From Larimichthys crocea (lineage: Eukaryota > Chordata > Actinopteri > Sciaenidae), in NCBI RefSeq assembly GCF_000972845.2, contig NC_040028.1, positions 21,033,582 to 21,097,581 on the forward strand: a DNA stretch of 64,000 bases, in the 5' to 3' direction. Under the pieces are notes generated by a model, which did not search any database, was not told the origin of the DNA, and was given only the letters and a program-made list of their open reading frames with translations. Each line of letters begins with the position of its first letter. The first letter of the stretch is position 1. The position numbers were made by a program, and so were the translations under genes. Shown here piece by piece: positions 45,101 to 56,682 of this stretch.

Positions 45101-48100
45101 CCCAGGAAGCAGAACAGGAGAAGAGAAGGTTGAATAAATTCATCTCTGCAGAGGCTAAAGCTGCGATTAATCCCCATTCCCAACAACCGTGCATGTAATC
45201 TCCACAGCAACCAACAGGGAATAACGTTACGGTACCGAGGTGATTTACAGAAAACCACCTCGGTAGGCTGCTGTGTTCACTGTTAGACTGGACACTGCTG
45301 GTTCAGAGGTTCTGTCGCCGTGTTCACTGTTAGACTGGACACTGACATTAGCTAATTGCTATTGGCTACTGTAAACGACTACAGAACTCTACTTCCTGTG
45401 TCAAGTCATGATTTTGATATTAACAGTTATCTTGTACCTGCTGAAACAATCGCCCCTTCCCTACTAAACTCGCTTCATCCGTCAAAGTAATGACTCGTCC
45501 ATAATGGCTCTATTCAATCATGACCATTACACATCGGGCTACACAGCTCACACCGTCTTTGGCATTGGCTTGTGATGTATTGCTCTAACCACAGTGGTGG
45601 TACCTTGCATAATAACAACTTAAAAGAAGAGACTGTCTGCTCTCTCACAGGCTGCGATACATTGTGGGTGATGTTGCCATCTGTAAATCACAGAGAGTTG
45701 AGGCGGAGCAGCCGGAGGACATCAGAGGGAAAACCAGAAAACATTTCCTCCATAAAATATGATCCAGTTTCACCAGAATCAGTGAAACAGTTGGTGCTGT
45801 GTGTGACTACATTTGAAGCATGGATGGTGACCATAATCATGTGCTTACATTCTGTTCTTATTCCTGGACGTCTACATGTTGGAACAGTGTTATCATATCA
45901 TGTACATTTACTGCACATTGAGCTGCTACATGACGTTCTGAAGCTCTTAATCAAGCTGGGCTTTCTCTAATTGGAGGTAGGGGGTCGGTCAGAGGTGATG
46001 AAGTGGTTGCCACCTGCCTGGGTGTAGTTCAAGCTTAATGAGCTTCCAATAAGAGCTGTGCAACCTGTGCCAACTGTGAACCGCCCTCAGCTCTGCTGCA
46101 CCCCTGTGGACACATTTAATGAGAAAGAAAGAAAAAAAACAACAAGGACCTTCACGTAAAATGTGTTACTGTAATTAACTTAAATAGTTAATAATCTTTT
46201 AATCGATTATACAACTACATTGAACGTATAATCAAAATGTCTGGCTAATAATGGAACCCAGTGTTCTGCAGCAAGTAGCTCCGTGACAAAATGGTCAATG
46301 CCACACTGGAAATAAGAGATAAGGAGGAGGCGCGCTCACTGAAGAGGAAAATTGAATTTGTCACTTTTTATATTGACTTTGGGAACACGTATGAAATGTA
46401 ATGATGTGCGATGGAGGGAGCCCGAGAGACCTTCAGGCCAAACGAGGTTTGACAAATCGTCAAAAATAAATGATGTAAACAAAAGTTACAAACCAATAAA
46501 TGAACGCCAACTCCCAAAAAAGAGGACGGAAAACACCCGAAGGCTTCAGAGTCTCCATCACACCCAGACAGACACATGGTCTACTTTAAAACTCTGCTGA
46601 CCAATCACTGACGGCAGCTGAGACGTGACACGAAGACACGTAACGAGCAATTACGAGTCACGTTAACGTTTCGCACAAACAAGTAACGTGAACGTCGGCT
46701 GAAAACATCGAGATTCACAGGGAAGAATAAAAACAGAAACAGACAACGCTGAAGAGAGTCCGGCAAAACAGATAAAACAAAAAAGAAAATAGATAAAATT
46801 AGGTTATACCGTTAAATTAAAATTAAAACTGAAATAACAAACTGCAACAATAAAACAAATAAAATGTTAAAAGTCAACTAAAACCTATAAATCTGAAATT
46901 AAGTATAAAATTCTACTAAAATACTACAATAAAAATACGTTAATAGTACTGTGAGTTTGCTGAAATGTAAAATAATAATAATAATAATAATATTTAGTTT
47001 GAATATCAGACTGCTGCTGACGTTCACGCGTGTACCAAGCAGCGGTGACAACGTGACTGAGTCAAACACAGCTTTATTTTATTTGTGGCTTCAAGTGCAA
47101 AATATTAAGAGAAGTGAAAACTTTTCCTCCAAGCTGTCTGTAGTTGAAGAGGGTTGGTTTGTATTGACGCTTTAACGTTAACATATTTTTCACCCGCAGT
47201 GGCTTCAAACCCATCAGATGATTTGTAAAGAAAGAGCCACAGGTCGGATTCCAACCCTGAGCTGAACTAAAATAGTTTGTGTTATTTCCATGGAAACGAG
47301 ATAACAAGCCAAACTTACTAGCTACAAACTTCCATTGTACACATTGTACTCAGTACTCTGTGTATTTCTGTATGTGTGTGTTCTATCACAGAGTAGAGGG
47401 TGAAACTCAACAAAAGCAGCAGGTGAATCATTGTTTGGTTCGTTCATCTCTTTGTAAAGAATGTTCTGCTGATTACCGGGCCATTGTGACCCAAACGGTT
47501 TCCTGTGTGAATGAACCTGCACTAATAATCCAGCGAGCAAGGCGCCTGCTTTTCTATCACCTGCACATTAATCATCAGCTGTTTCAGGTGAGCCGATGTC
47601 AGGAGCGAGTTACAGACACTGGGATTTAAATATAGTCTCTGAGCTGGCAGACAGACTCTCAGAACTGCTGTTTATTCTCAGTGCCCTCCATAATGATCCA
47701 TATAGTCTTCCTCATTCACATGAAAAGATGCATAAGTACTTGTGGTTGTTGAGAGATAAAGAAACACTTTATTTCACAGTATTACCCTGAATTGTCAGAC
47801 TTCATCGCCGAGAAGAACACTGTTCTTTTCCAGAGCTTTCAACCAACTGAAGATAGAGCTTTCAGTATAACTACAGATGATAGCTGTGTAGCTGTTATCG
47901 TTCCATCCACAGGACATTTAGGAAATGTAGAAATAAACAACGTGGAGATATGCTTAGTATTTAATGAGGATGTTTCTCATTTAGCTGCAAAGTCGGCAAA
48001 TCGTGGAGTGAATCACCCGGTTCATCAGCAAACTGCAGAGTCGGACTCAGTGGTAGAGACGTGGTTTGTCTGGAAACTTTGGAAAGTTTTCTCGACGTGG

Positions 48101-51100
48101 AAAGCTCACTGCATCGTACACGTTGAGTTTGACACGTGGTCGAGGGAACCAGAGAAACTCCGACAGGCCCCGTTTCTTCCTGTGACTTCCTGTTTGTGTT
48201 TCAGACGGATAACTGCCAACAGGTGATGAGAAGCTGAGAGGTTACAAAGGTACCTTCACTTCCATTCAATGAGAATAATAATACTAATGTATTCACAGAC
48301 AACATAACGTGTCAGTTACAGCTCATGCCTGAGACAAACAAAGTCATTTACAATTTAAAAGAACATTGGCTCTCGCTCATTGTTGTGTTAATGTGGAGCG
48401 AGCTGACATCCAACAAACGAACTTCAATACGCCTGAACAGAGATGAAGGCACAGAGGTGACAGACACAGAGACGATATTAACAAAAGGACAAAAAATGAC
48501 CTAAGTATGATTCCATTCATCCATTTTCCATAAGCACTTATACACATGAGGGACGCTGGAGCCAATCCCATTCAGCAAGCTAACCTTAGATTTAACCGTT
48601 CAAAACGAAATAGATAAATCTCAGTCTGCGGGGACGTCACGGAGACTACGTCCAGGTTTTAGACAGTCTGCGGGGACGTCACAGAGACTACGTCCAGGTT
48701 TTAGACAGTCTGCGGGGACGTCACGGAGACTACGTCCAGGTTTTAGACAGTCTGCGGGGACGTCACGGAGACTACGTCCAGGTTTTAGACAGTCTGCGGG
48801 GACGTCACGGAGACTACGTCCAGGTTTTAGACAGTCTGCGGGGACGTCACGGAGACTACGTCCAGGTTTTAGACAGTCTGCGGGGACGTCACGGAGACTA
48901 CGTCCAGGTTTTAGACAGTCTGCGGGGACGTCACGGAGACTACGTCCAGGTTTTAGACAGTCTGCGGGGACGTCACGGAGACTACGTCCAGGTTTTAGAC
49001 AGTCTGCGGGGACGTCACGGAGACTACGTCCAGGTTTTAGACAGTCTGCGGGGACGTCACGGAGACTACGTCCAGGTTTTAGACAGTCTGCGGGGACGTC
49101 ACGGAGACTACGTCCAGGTTTTAGACAGTCTGCGGGGACGTCACGGAGACTACGTCCAGGTTTTAGACAGTCTGCGGGGACGTCACGGAGACTACGTCCA
49201 GGTTTTAGACAGTCTGCGGGGACGTCACCATATTGCAGTGTGAGAAAACAATAATTCAGGCGGTGGAGAGTCTCGGGCTGACAGGAAGTTAGGGCAGAGA
49301 TAACGTGAGCCACATTGTGATTCATCGTTCTGTTTCTTTTAACTCGCTGGGAGAAATCCTCCTGTGAAAGCACTCAGCACCTGTTTGAGTTGAAGAGGTC
49401 TCTTCCTGTGATCTGCGATGAAAAGCTACAATTACACTCAACAGTGATCACAACACTCACACAAGCTTCCATCCATCCATCCATCCATCCATCCATCCAT
49501 CCATCCATCCATCCATCCATCCATGCATCCATCCATCCATCCATAGAGCTGTCTACGTGATGCGGATATTGATTGACGCTTAGCAATAGCGAGTGTGCGT
49601 CACACTGCAAACTAATGTTCCTCATAACACTGATGATTAAAGGAGGCGTACAGCAGATGAACTGGCTCACGTCCATCATGAGATCACAGAGGTATCGTCG
49701 AAGTCAACAGGCTGTTATTATAATTAAAACCTAAAAACTTAATTACATCCACATCCATGATTGAGTTCATTTTATGGAGTTATTAAAAGGCTTTTTAATG
49801 AAGACTTTTACTGTGAAGGGAAATTAGAGTTAAACCAACAAGGATGTGGAACATTTGGCACTCTGCATCTTAATTACTCCCAATCAGAGCTGTTTGTTTC
49901 AGGTAATTATTGGAGATGTGCTTCTGTCACCTTGTCTAATGAAGTCTGTGGAGCACGGTTCTTTAAAAATCCAATCGTCGCTCTGGTTTGTCTGGATTTT
50001 CATGAGCACAAGAATTTAATTTAATCTAGAAACTGAAATTCCCCCTCTTGGTCTACTGAAATGTGTCAACGTTAATGTGATAACATTAGTACGAATAAAT
50101 CAAGAGAATGAAATGTGGATTACCAGATGTCATAATTCAATTCGCAAGCTAACCTGAGATTTAACAGTTCAAAAAGAAATAGATCAGTCTTTTTAAAGAG
50201 TCTCTGTCTGTGGGGACGTCTCGGAGACTACGTCCAAGTCAAACTAATCCATGAAGGTTGGAGTGCCAGTCAGGTCAGTGCCTAACAGTGTTCAATGTTA
50301 AAGGATTCAAGCACAAGAAAAACTGTCAGGAACCCTCAGAAGTGTTCACATGACGCCATGCTACCCAACGGCAGAATAAGTAGAGGAGCAGCAGCGTCGA
50401 CAACCCTTCGGCAGTCGACCAATCTCAACGAACAAACAAGATTACAAGACCAAAAATAAATCTTAGTTTGTAAATGTTCCAGGAGGAAAGTGATGAGGAA
50501 GATGTCCTCGGGTTCCCATAGGTCTAAAAAAGTTTTCATTCATTCACCTTCTTCACATCACGCACAACACATGAACAGTAGGAAGTGAAGTTACACACTG
50601 AACAAGAAACCCAAATACAGTAGTTAACAGAAACAGAAACACACCTTCAATGTAGAAAGTGTCAAATGTTTCAAAGTATATTTATCTACCATGCTCATGT
50701 ACTTTTTCATTTATGGATTTCTTCTTGTGCGTTGATAAATTTAGAAACAGTCCCGTCGTGTTAATGCAGAAACCATTAAAAGCAATAAAGTCATTTAATA
50801 TCATGGCTGTCAACACTTTGTGTGCTTATACTTCATGTTAAACTCATTGTGTTTCCACCCTGTGCTATAAATAAAGCCTGTGAACCACAGTTCAAGAACC
50901 GTATTGGAATAATCAGCCCACATCATCTAATCAGCCGGCTGAAGTAATCAGCCCATGATTTACAGTGTACTTCCAGATCAGGACCAATAAAATCCTCAAA
51001 TGTAGGTTCAGTGGAACAAACTATGTGACTGCAAGGGAATAACAACTGGGAATCAGAGTAAATGAGAAATAAATCAGTCATTCTGGAATTACTGGCTCCC

Positions 51101-53294
51101 TCCATGATACAGTACAAGGTGAGAAGTTTGGAGATGCTACCAAACCATGTCCTCAGACTGCTTCAGTGGTCTGCGGACCGCCCCAGTGCGTGCTGATGTT
51201 TACAGAACCACATCGTCTGCAAAAAGCCACGGTTCAATTCTGAGTTTCCCAAACCAGACACTCTCCTCACCACCTTGAGGTCCTGCCCTTGAACAGGATC
51301 AGAACAGCCACCAGAAACATGATTATGCTCTCCTTGTAATATCCTGATAATAAAGTATTATTCCTTCCATTATCATACAGATGCTCTGAAAGATAACTAA
51401 GGGTCAGTGTGCGACCTCGTGAGTAAAATGAAAGACAGCTTTAAAAAAAGACTCATTTATATCTGTCAGAGGGAGATGGAGAGAGAGGTGGAGGCGAAGG
51501 ATGGAGAGAAAAGCAGAATATCATGAACTGCTGATGCCGAGAGATCAATAACAGCCATGAAATGAACATGTCAGTGAAGATGAATGATTCCACACAGAGC
51601 AGAGAACACGAGTCTGGACGGCGCCCTGACGTAACATTGATACATACAAGTTTATTGTGGAGAGACTTCTGACCTTTATTCTGAAAGTACTACAAGACTG
51701 ACCGGAAGCCGTTAGATCTGGACGAAGCAGTGTTTGACATGGGACACCAGCTCCTCACCTGAACCTCCTCCAGACATGGACTCTCACTTACACAACATCA
51801 CACGACATCAGCAGGTGTAAAGAAACACTTCATCATAACTCTGTCGACGCTGGTGATATGATACATTACATTACATATTCATACGGCACTTGAGTCTTGT
51901 TAGTTTTAACAGTAAGTCAGAGGCTGTATTTAGGCAGTGTTGTTAGTCCAGATACTGGAGCATCACATATATATAGCACAAGATACAGGCGATAATAAAG
52001 CAATATCGCACGCGAGGGAGTGCTGTTATACTGAATATCAGCACGACACTGGCCAAGAGTGATATTTCTTCTATACAACAGCTCTACGAGGTGAATTTAT
52101 TAGTTAACAGTAATAAAACCGGTTAGTTACATCGGTAACAGACGCAGAATATCAGGCTTTACAATTAGAAATGGTCAAAGAATCGGCTTCCATGATCTTC
52201 CCTCAACAGCTCGATGGAAAACACAAGGTCAAGGAAAGATGAAGTTACAAGAGGCAGGAATCACTCAGAGGTAAGGGGAGGGGCTAGTAAACAATAAGTA
52301 CACCTGGGAGCTGCAGGAAAAGGGTTTCCCAGTTCGACAAAGACCGCGAGGAGGAGAGGAAGCAACTCAGAGTGTGTAAAGTCATCGGTCATGGACAACC
52401 CGGTGAAAAATATGACTTCATCATCAACGTCAGAACTGAAATAATCAAAAGGACATAGACCACTCAAAGATCAGCAGTTTGACCATGATGATCTGCAGGA
52501 CGCCGTTAATAAGTTACCTCATCTACATATTAAGAACATTTTACAGCATCTTGAACACCTCTGTGTGTGAGTGCAGCTCCACAGCCAACACAGTTTAATG
52601 TAGAGGAGCCTCGCACAGTTCATCAGACGCAGAATATCAGGATCATAAAGACAAACACCAGTTCAAACTGTTCCTGTGTGTCACACGGCTGCAAGGACGG
52701 ACGTAAAGAAGCAGAAGCAGCGATACAGAGAACCTTCGAGAGGATGAAAAGGTTCCTCAGAGGTTCCTCAGAGGTTCCTCAAAGGTTCCTCAGAGGTTCC
52801 TCAAAGGTCCCTCAAAGGTTCCTCAGAGGTTCCTCAAAGGTCCCTCAGAGGTTCCTCAGAGGTTCCTCAAAGGTTCCTCAGAGGTTCCTCAGAGGTTCCT
52901 CAAAGGTTCCTCAGAGGTTCCTCAGAGGGCTGCAAAGAACCTCACACTCCTCCAGCGTCCTCCATCACACGGTTGGTGTTCCTCTTCAATGACTATTTCT
53001 AACGAGTACAGATGGATTACAACCTGTCAGCACTAATTACTGCACTGTAATTAATTACATCCTCCATCCAGGAGGAGACTGACACCAGGTGGATGTATGT
53101 GGTGATGGAGAGGGGGGAGGAGGTGGATGCAGATCCGCTGCAGCGGGTCTGTGGTCTGGGTAATGGTTTTTCCTCAGTCAGGTTAAAGAACATGAATATA
53201 CAGACAGCTGATCATACTCACAGCTCAGCGCCGGTAACGCCGCGCAGATGAGGAGCAGACGGAGCGGCACCGTGGAGACGCACCGTGCCAACAT
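39108..53294 (-). CDS. Small type I single-pass membrane protein, two coding exons, unrecognised
   Basis: Exon 1 (53222-53294) encodes 24 residues, [20 protein letters not shown] then PALS, plus one base, and ends AGCT|GTGAGT. Exon 2 (39108-39364) follows CTTTCTGCTTCAG, completes a Cys codon and runs 84 codons to TAG. The 109-residue product has an N-terminal signal peptide, a ~35-residue acidic/glycine-rich ectodomain ([19 protein letters not shown]), a transmembrane helix ([20 protein letters not shown]), a juxtamembrane Cys cluster (YVCGGCCK), likely palmitoylated, and an acidic tail ending NKVEEQV. The frame is open upstream of the ATG for 80 codons; I chose 53294 because it gives a clean signal peptide. 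The intron is ~13.9 kb; extra exons are not required by phase. Codon use and splice signals are convincing. I do not recognise the family. Confidence 0.75.
39365..40433. other. Intron of the small membrane-protein gene
   Basis: 39715-39840 is an inverted copy of the dispersed repeat seen near 6366 and 14215. No exon was recognised. Confidence 0.45.
40434..41400 (-). mobile_element. L2-like LINE reverse transcriptase remnants
   Basis: On the minus strand [20 protein letters not shown] matches the YADDTQxYL active-site region of L2-type reverse transcriptases, with A to T change in YADD. A second degraded form lies just below, near 40431-40470. The phrase CTGGATGTTCTGCTGCAGA or TTTGGATGTTCTGCTGCAGA occurs at about 40586 and 41310, so part of the segment is duplicated. 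Stops make it non-coding. Confidence 0.6.
41755..42535 (+). repeat. 0.8-kb interspersed repeat, copy B
   Basis: Matches 27019-27804. Up to about 42235 it is nearly identical. From there on it carries many single-base gaps and breaks in the palindrome and in the MAEEKRVKR frame. Confidence 0.8.
43060..43460 (-). repeat. 42-bp minisatellite, locus 2 (inverted, about 9-10 copies)
   Basis: Plus-strand text reads GACGTCCCCGCAGACTGTCT then AAAACCTGGACGTAGTCTCC, the reverse complement of the other arrays. Several units have small deletions. Confidence 0.93.
43461..43530 (-). repeat. Dispersed repeat (CTCAAGTGGACGTTTGAGG)
   Basis: Reverse complement of the element at 10660-10740, directly abutting the inverted 42-bp array. 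Confidence 0.7.
43531..48624. other. Intron of the small membrane-protein gene, no exon recognised
   Basis: Mixed unique and repeat sequence. 45240-45420 repeats GGCTGCTGTGTTCACTGTTA and related text also found near 33731; 45670-45770 is a reversed piece of the 0.8-kb repeat. 44200-44560 and 47380-47790 look unique, with several ATTA-type words, and are candidate non-coding elements. Open frames such as 47792-48226 (144 codons) lack recognisable domains or splice context. Confidence 0.4.
48625..49228 (+). repeat. 42-bp minisatellite, locus 3 (about 14 copies)
   Basis: Nearly identical 42-bp units. The minus-strand frame is open through the whole array and would give [14 protein letters not shown] repeated, because 42 is divisible by three and the units are uniform; this is not evidence of a gene. 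The left flank GCAAGCTAACCTTAGATTTA matches the flank of the single unit at 50205. Confidence 0.97.
49468..49544 (+). repeat. (ATCC)n microsatellite
   Basis: About 19 tetranucleotide units with one GCATCC interruption. Confidence 0.97.
50138..50240 (+). repeat. 42-bp minisatellite, locus 4 (single diverged unit with flank)
   Basis: CGCAAGCTAACCTGAGATTT and GTTCAAAAAGAAATAGAT match the left flank of locus 3, followed by one unit (TGTGGGGACGTCTCGGAGAC and TACGTCCAAG). Confidence 0.8.
51130..51330. mobile_element. LINE-derived dispersed repeat fragment
   Basis: CACATCGTCTGCAAAAAGCC, GAGTTTCCCAAACCAGACAC and CTTGAACAGGATCAGAACAG follow the order of a common fish non-LTR retrotransposon repeat. 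Assigned from general recognition. Confidence 0.5.
52012..52085. repeat. Hairpin-type dispersed repeat, copy 2
   Basis: GAGTGCTGTTATACTGAATATC followed by a degraded inverted counterpart (GTGATATTTCTTCTATACAA); related to 32680-32760. Confidence 0.55.
52751..52927 (+). repeat. 11-bp tandem repeat, about 16 copies
   Basis: Unit GGTTCCTCAGA alternating with GGTTCCTCAAA and GGTCCCTCAAA. Confidence 0.95.
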
Positions 53295-53343
53295 GTTACA
53301 CCCGATCTGTGCGCGAGAGACACGAGAGGCGCGAGGCAAGATC

Positions 53344-53385
53344 CACGAGACGGTCCACGAGACGGTCCACGAGACGGTCCACGTG
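53344..53385 (+). repeat. 12-bp tandem repeat in the leader of the small membrane-protein gene
   Basis: CACGAGACGGTC occurs three times in a row, about 50 bases upstream (minus sense) of the chosen ATG. Confidence 0.9.
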
Positions 53386-53602
53386 TTCACAGACAGATTT
53401 CCCGCTTCAAACTCAGTGCAGACAGACCGGAGGAGAATTACGCACGTCCGCGTAAAAGCACGCACACAGGCGCGTGAGTGATGAGCAGAGGAGCGCGAGG
53501 AGGTGATTAATAAAGACCCGAGCACGCGCAACAAAAACTACATCTACCTGCAACCCCATCACATGCACGAGCGCACAGACACTGACGGAGAAAGTTACAC
53601 CG

Positions 53603-54120
53603 ACCGAGAGGAGGGAGGCGGGGGGAGGGGGAGAGAGGGAGGGAGGAGGGAGGGCGGAGAGAAGGCGGGAGGGAGGAGGGAGGAGAGAGGGAGGAGAGAG
53701 GGGGGAGGAGGAGAGGGAGGGAGGAGAGGAGGGAGGGAGGGAGGGAGCGAGGGAGGAGGAGGGGGGAGGAGGAGGGAGGAGAGGGAGGAGGAAGGAGGCA
53801 GGGAGGGAGGAGAGAGGGAGGAGGGAGGAGGGAGGAGAGAGGGAGGAGAGAGAGGGGAGGGAAGGGAGGCGGGAGGAGAGAGGGAGGAGAGAGGGAGTGA
53901 GGGAGGAGGGGGAGGAGAGGGGAGGAGAGGAGAGAGGGAGGAGAGAAGGGGGAGGCGGGGAAGGAGGGAGGAGGAAGGGAGAGGGGGAGGAGAGAGGGAG
54001 GAGGGGGAGGGAGGGAGGAGGGGGGAGGAGAGAGGAGAGAGGGAGGAGAGAGGGAGGAGAGAGGGAGGAGGAGAGAGGGAGGAGAGAGGAGGAGGAGGAG
54101 GGGGAGGGAGGGGGGGAGAG
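53603..54120 (+). repeat. Polypurine tract, about 0.5 kb
   Basis: Almost uninterrupted A and G built from GGGAGGAGAGA-like units; pyrimidines are very rare. The paired strand is polypyrimidine. Long open frames on both strands (Glu/Gly/Arg-rich or Pro/Ser/Leu-rich) arise from composition. It begins ~310 bp upstream of the small membrane-protein ATG. A much shorter tract sits in the equivalent place at 58157-58240. Confidence 0.97.
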
Positions 54121-55152
54121 CCCAAGGAGGAGGGAGATTCTGATCCAAGGAGCAGTCAGAGTCCCTTGCTCTCCTCCTGCATTGTGTCCATGCTCCGCTG
54201 ACTAACTAACTGATGTATGGCCTGGCTCCAGTTCTGGCACGACACCGTCCTGTGACTCAGAGACCTCCTGAACCATTAAAGATCAGCTGTGCTCTGTCTG
54301 CATTTCTGTTCACCGTCAGGAGTGATGGATGCATCAGAACGAATAATAAAGGAAGAACCATGAAGGTCAGAAGAAGAAGAAGAAGTGAGGATGTAAAGAG
54401 CTCTTCTGAGACCATGATGGATGCTGGATGGTCCTCTGTGTCCTGAACCGGTCATCTACAGTCCAAGGACAGAAACTCTTCTAATGTAAAGTCTGGACTT
54501 CATCTGAAGCTCCTCAGGTTACCGTCACTTTTGCAGCATGTCGGGAAGTGATCAGTGAACTGATGTCGATTAAAGGACGCACAGACCCTCGAGACTCAAT
54601 GCCACATGATTTAAAATGATTATGTCACACACTGCAGCCGTCATCATTTCAAAATGTGATGTGCTCTCTGCTGTCTTCAAGGCAGGCAGCAGTCATCTGT
54701 GACAGACTGCAAACTTATTTCCGATCCTGGACCACTGTGACGGAGGTCTGAGTGTTGTTCGACTCCGTGTCCACTCACTCCTCACTCCTTCCTCACACGC
54801 TTCTTTGTACGTTATATGTTGGAGGACGAGCACGTGCTGCTTCAGTCAGTGTGAAAGTGTTAACTGCTGCAAACTGTTTCTGTGTCTGATTAAATCAAGA
54901 GTCTGATTACTGAGCAGCTTTCAGACGCGCGAGCAGCTGCTTCCTCCTTTGTTCCCAACATGAACACAGCTGCTCTTTCTGACGCATCTGGAGTTTATGG
55001 TTCACGACGGTTCATCTCCTTCAGCTCTTGACCATGCAACCACAGAATCCATCACAAGGCCGGATCCGAGATCAGAAAGAAAATTATTACGTTGATAACA
55101 GCAGATTGTTGGATTACGCAGCACCTCCCACTAGTGGTAATTAGAGCAATCG

Positions 55153-56050
55153 GTTTTAGACAGTCTGCGGGGACGTCACGGACTACGTCCCGGTTTTAGA
55201 CAGTCTGCGGGGACGTCCGGAGACTACGTCAGGTTTAGACAGTCTGCGGGGACGTCACGGAGACTACGTCCAGGTTTTAGACAGTCTGCGGGGACGTCAC
55301 GGAGACTACGTCCAGGTTTTAGACAGTCTGCAGGGACGTCACGGAGACTCGTCCAGTTTTAGACAGGTCTGCGGGGATCACAGAGACTACGTCCAGGTTT
55401 TGACGTCTGCGGGGACGTCACAGAGACTACGTCCAGGTTTTAGACAGTCTGCGGGGACGTCACGGAGACTACCTCCAGGTTTTAGACAGTCTGCGGGGAC
55501 GTCACGGAGACTACGTCCGGTTTTAGACGTCTGCGGGGACGTCACGGAGACTACGTCCAGGTTTTAGACAGTCTGCGGACGTCACGGAGACTACGTCCAG
55601 GTTTTAGACAGTCTGCGGGGACGTCACGGAGACTACGTCCAGGTTTTAGACAGTCTGCGGGGACGTCACGGAGGCTAACGTCCAGGTTTTAGACAGTCTG
55701 CGGGGGACGTCACGAGAGACGTCCAGGTTTTAGCAGTCTGCGGGGACGTCACGAGACTACTTCAGGTTTTGCAGTCTGCGGGACGCTCAGAGACTACATC
55801 CAGGTTAGACAGTTTGCGGGACGTCTCGAGACTACATCCAGGTTTGCAGTCTGCGGGGACGTCTCAGAGACTACTCAGGTTTAGCAGTCTGCGGAGAGCC
55901 AGAGACTACATCCAGTTTAGACAGTCTGCGGGGACGTCTCCGGACTACGTCCAGGTTTTAGACAGTTGCGGGGACGTCAAAGACTACGTCCAGGTTTTAG
56001 ACAGTCTGCGGGGACGTCTCAGAGACTACGTCCAGGTTTTAGAGCCAGGC
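55153..56050 (+). repeat. 42-bp minisatellite, locus 5 (about 20 noisy copies)
   Basis: Same unit as the other loci but many copies have one- or two-base deletions. It corresponds in position to locus 6 of the right-hand copy. Confidence 0.95.
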
Positions 56051-56636
56051 TGGACCGTCATAGTTCATTCGTCTCTTCGGTTCAGCTCTGTCCTTTGAAG
56101 ACCTCTCATGTAGAACGTCTCCTCAGACTCATTTAAAGTGTGATATGTTCAGACATTCACTGTGACATGAGGAGAATCACAGAGCAGCTCTATATCTGAG
56201 TGCATTTTTAGAATCCAGCTGAATTCGAAGGCGCTCAGGGTAATAACCATCATCAATGTGGAACATCTCAGTGTTCTCACACACAGGAAACTGTTTCCTA
56301 CTCTGCTCAGAAGACTGTGAGCTGTAAATCCGATCAACCTCTGACTGTACGCTTAGTTGTGTTACATACTGTGTTCGACGTACAATACTGATACTTTATT
56401 CTCATACCACTCGACCACACCAGTAATATTGCATTTGTTAAGTAGGCTCTTCTCTGTCTGGTCTTGGTCTTGATACTCTGGTCTTGGTCTGGTCTTGGTC
56501 TTGATCTCTGGTCTTGGTCTTGACTACACCTGCTGTGCTCTCCCAACCACATCTGAGGGACTTAAAGGGTTAAGATGAAGAGGTTCAAACATTTGAATGA
56601 ATTTGAATTTGAATGAACCTGTGGCAGTTTTATTTA

Positions 56637-56682
56637 TATGTGTGTGTGTGTGTGTGTTGTGGGTGTGTGTGTGTTGTGTGAG
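56637..56682 (+). repeat. (TG)n microsatellite
   Basis: Interrupted TG tract, equivalent to 60570-60605. Confidence 0.93.

Noticed and set aside
47792..48226. 144-codon plus-strand ORF
   Set aside because: No recognisable domain; lies in intronic DNA of a minus-strand gene. Possible but unsupported.
48621..49373. 250-codon minus-strand ORF of repeated [14 protein letters not shown]
   Set aside because: It is the 42-bp minisatellite read in a frame that stays open because the unit is divisible by three and lacks a stop; no splice or domain support.
53503..54201. Long Glu/Gly/Arg-rich (plus) and Pro/Ser/Leu-rich (minus) ORFs
   Set aside because: Product of the polypurine tract; both strands and several frames are open from composition alone.
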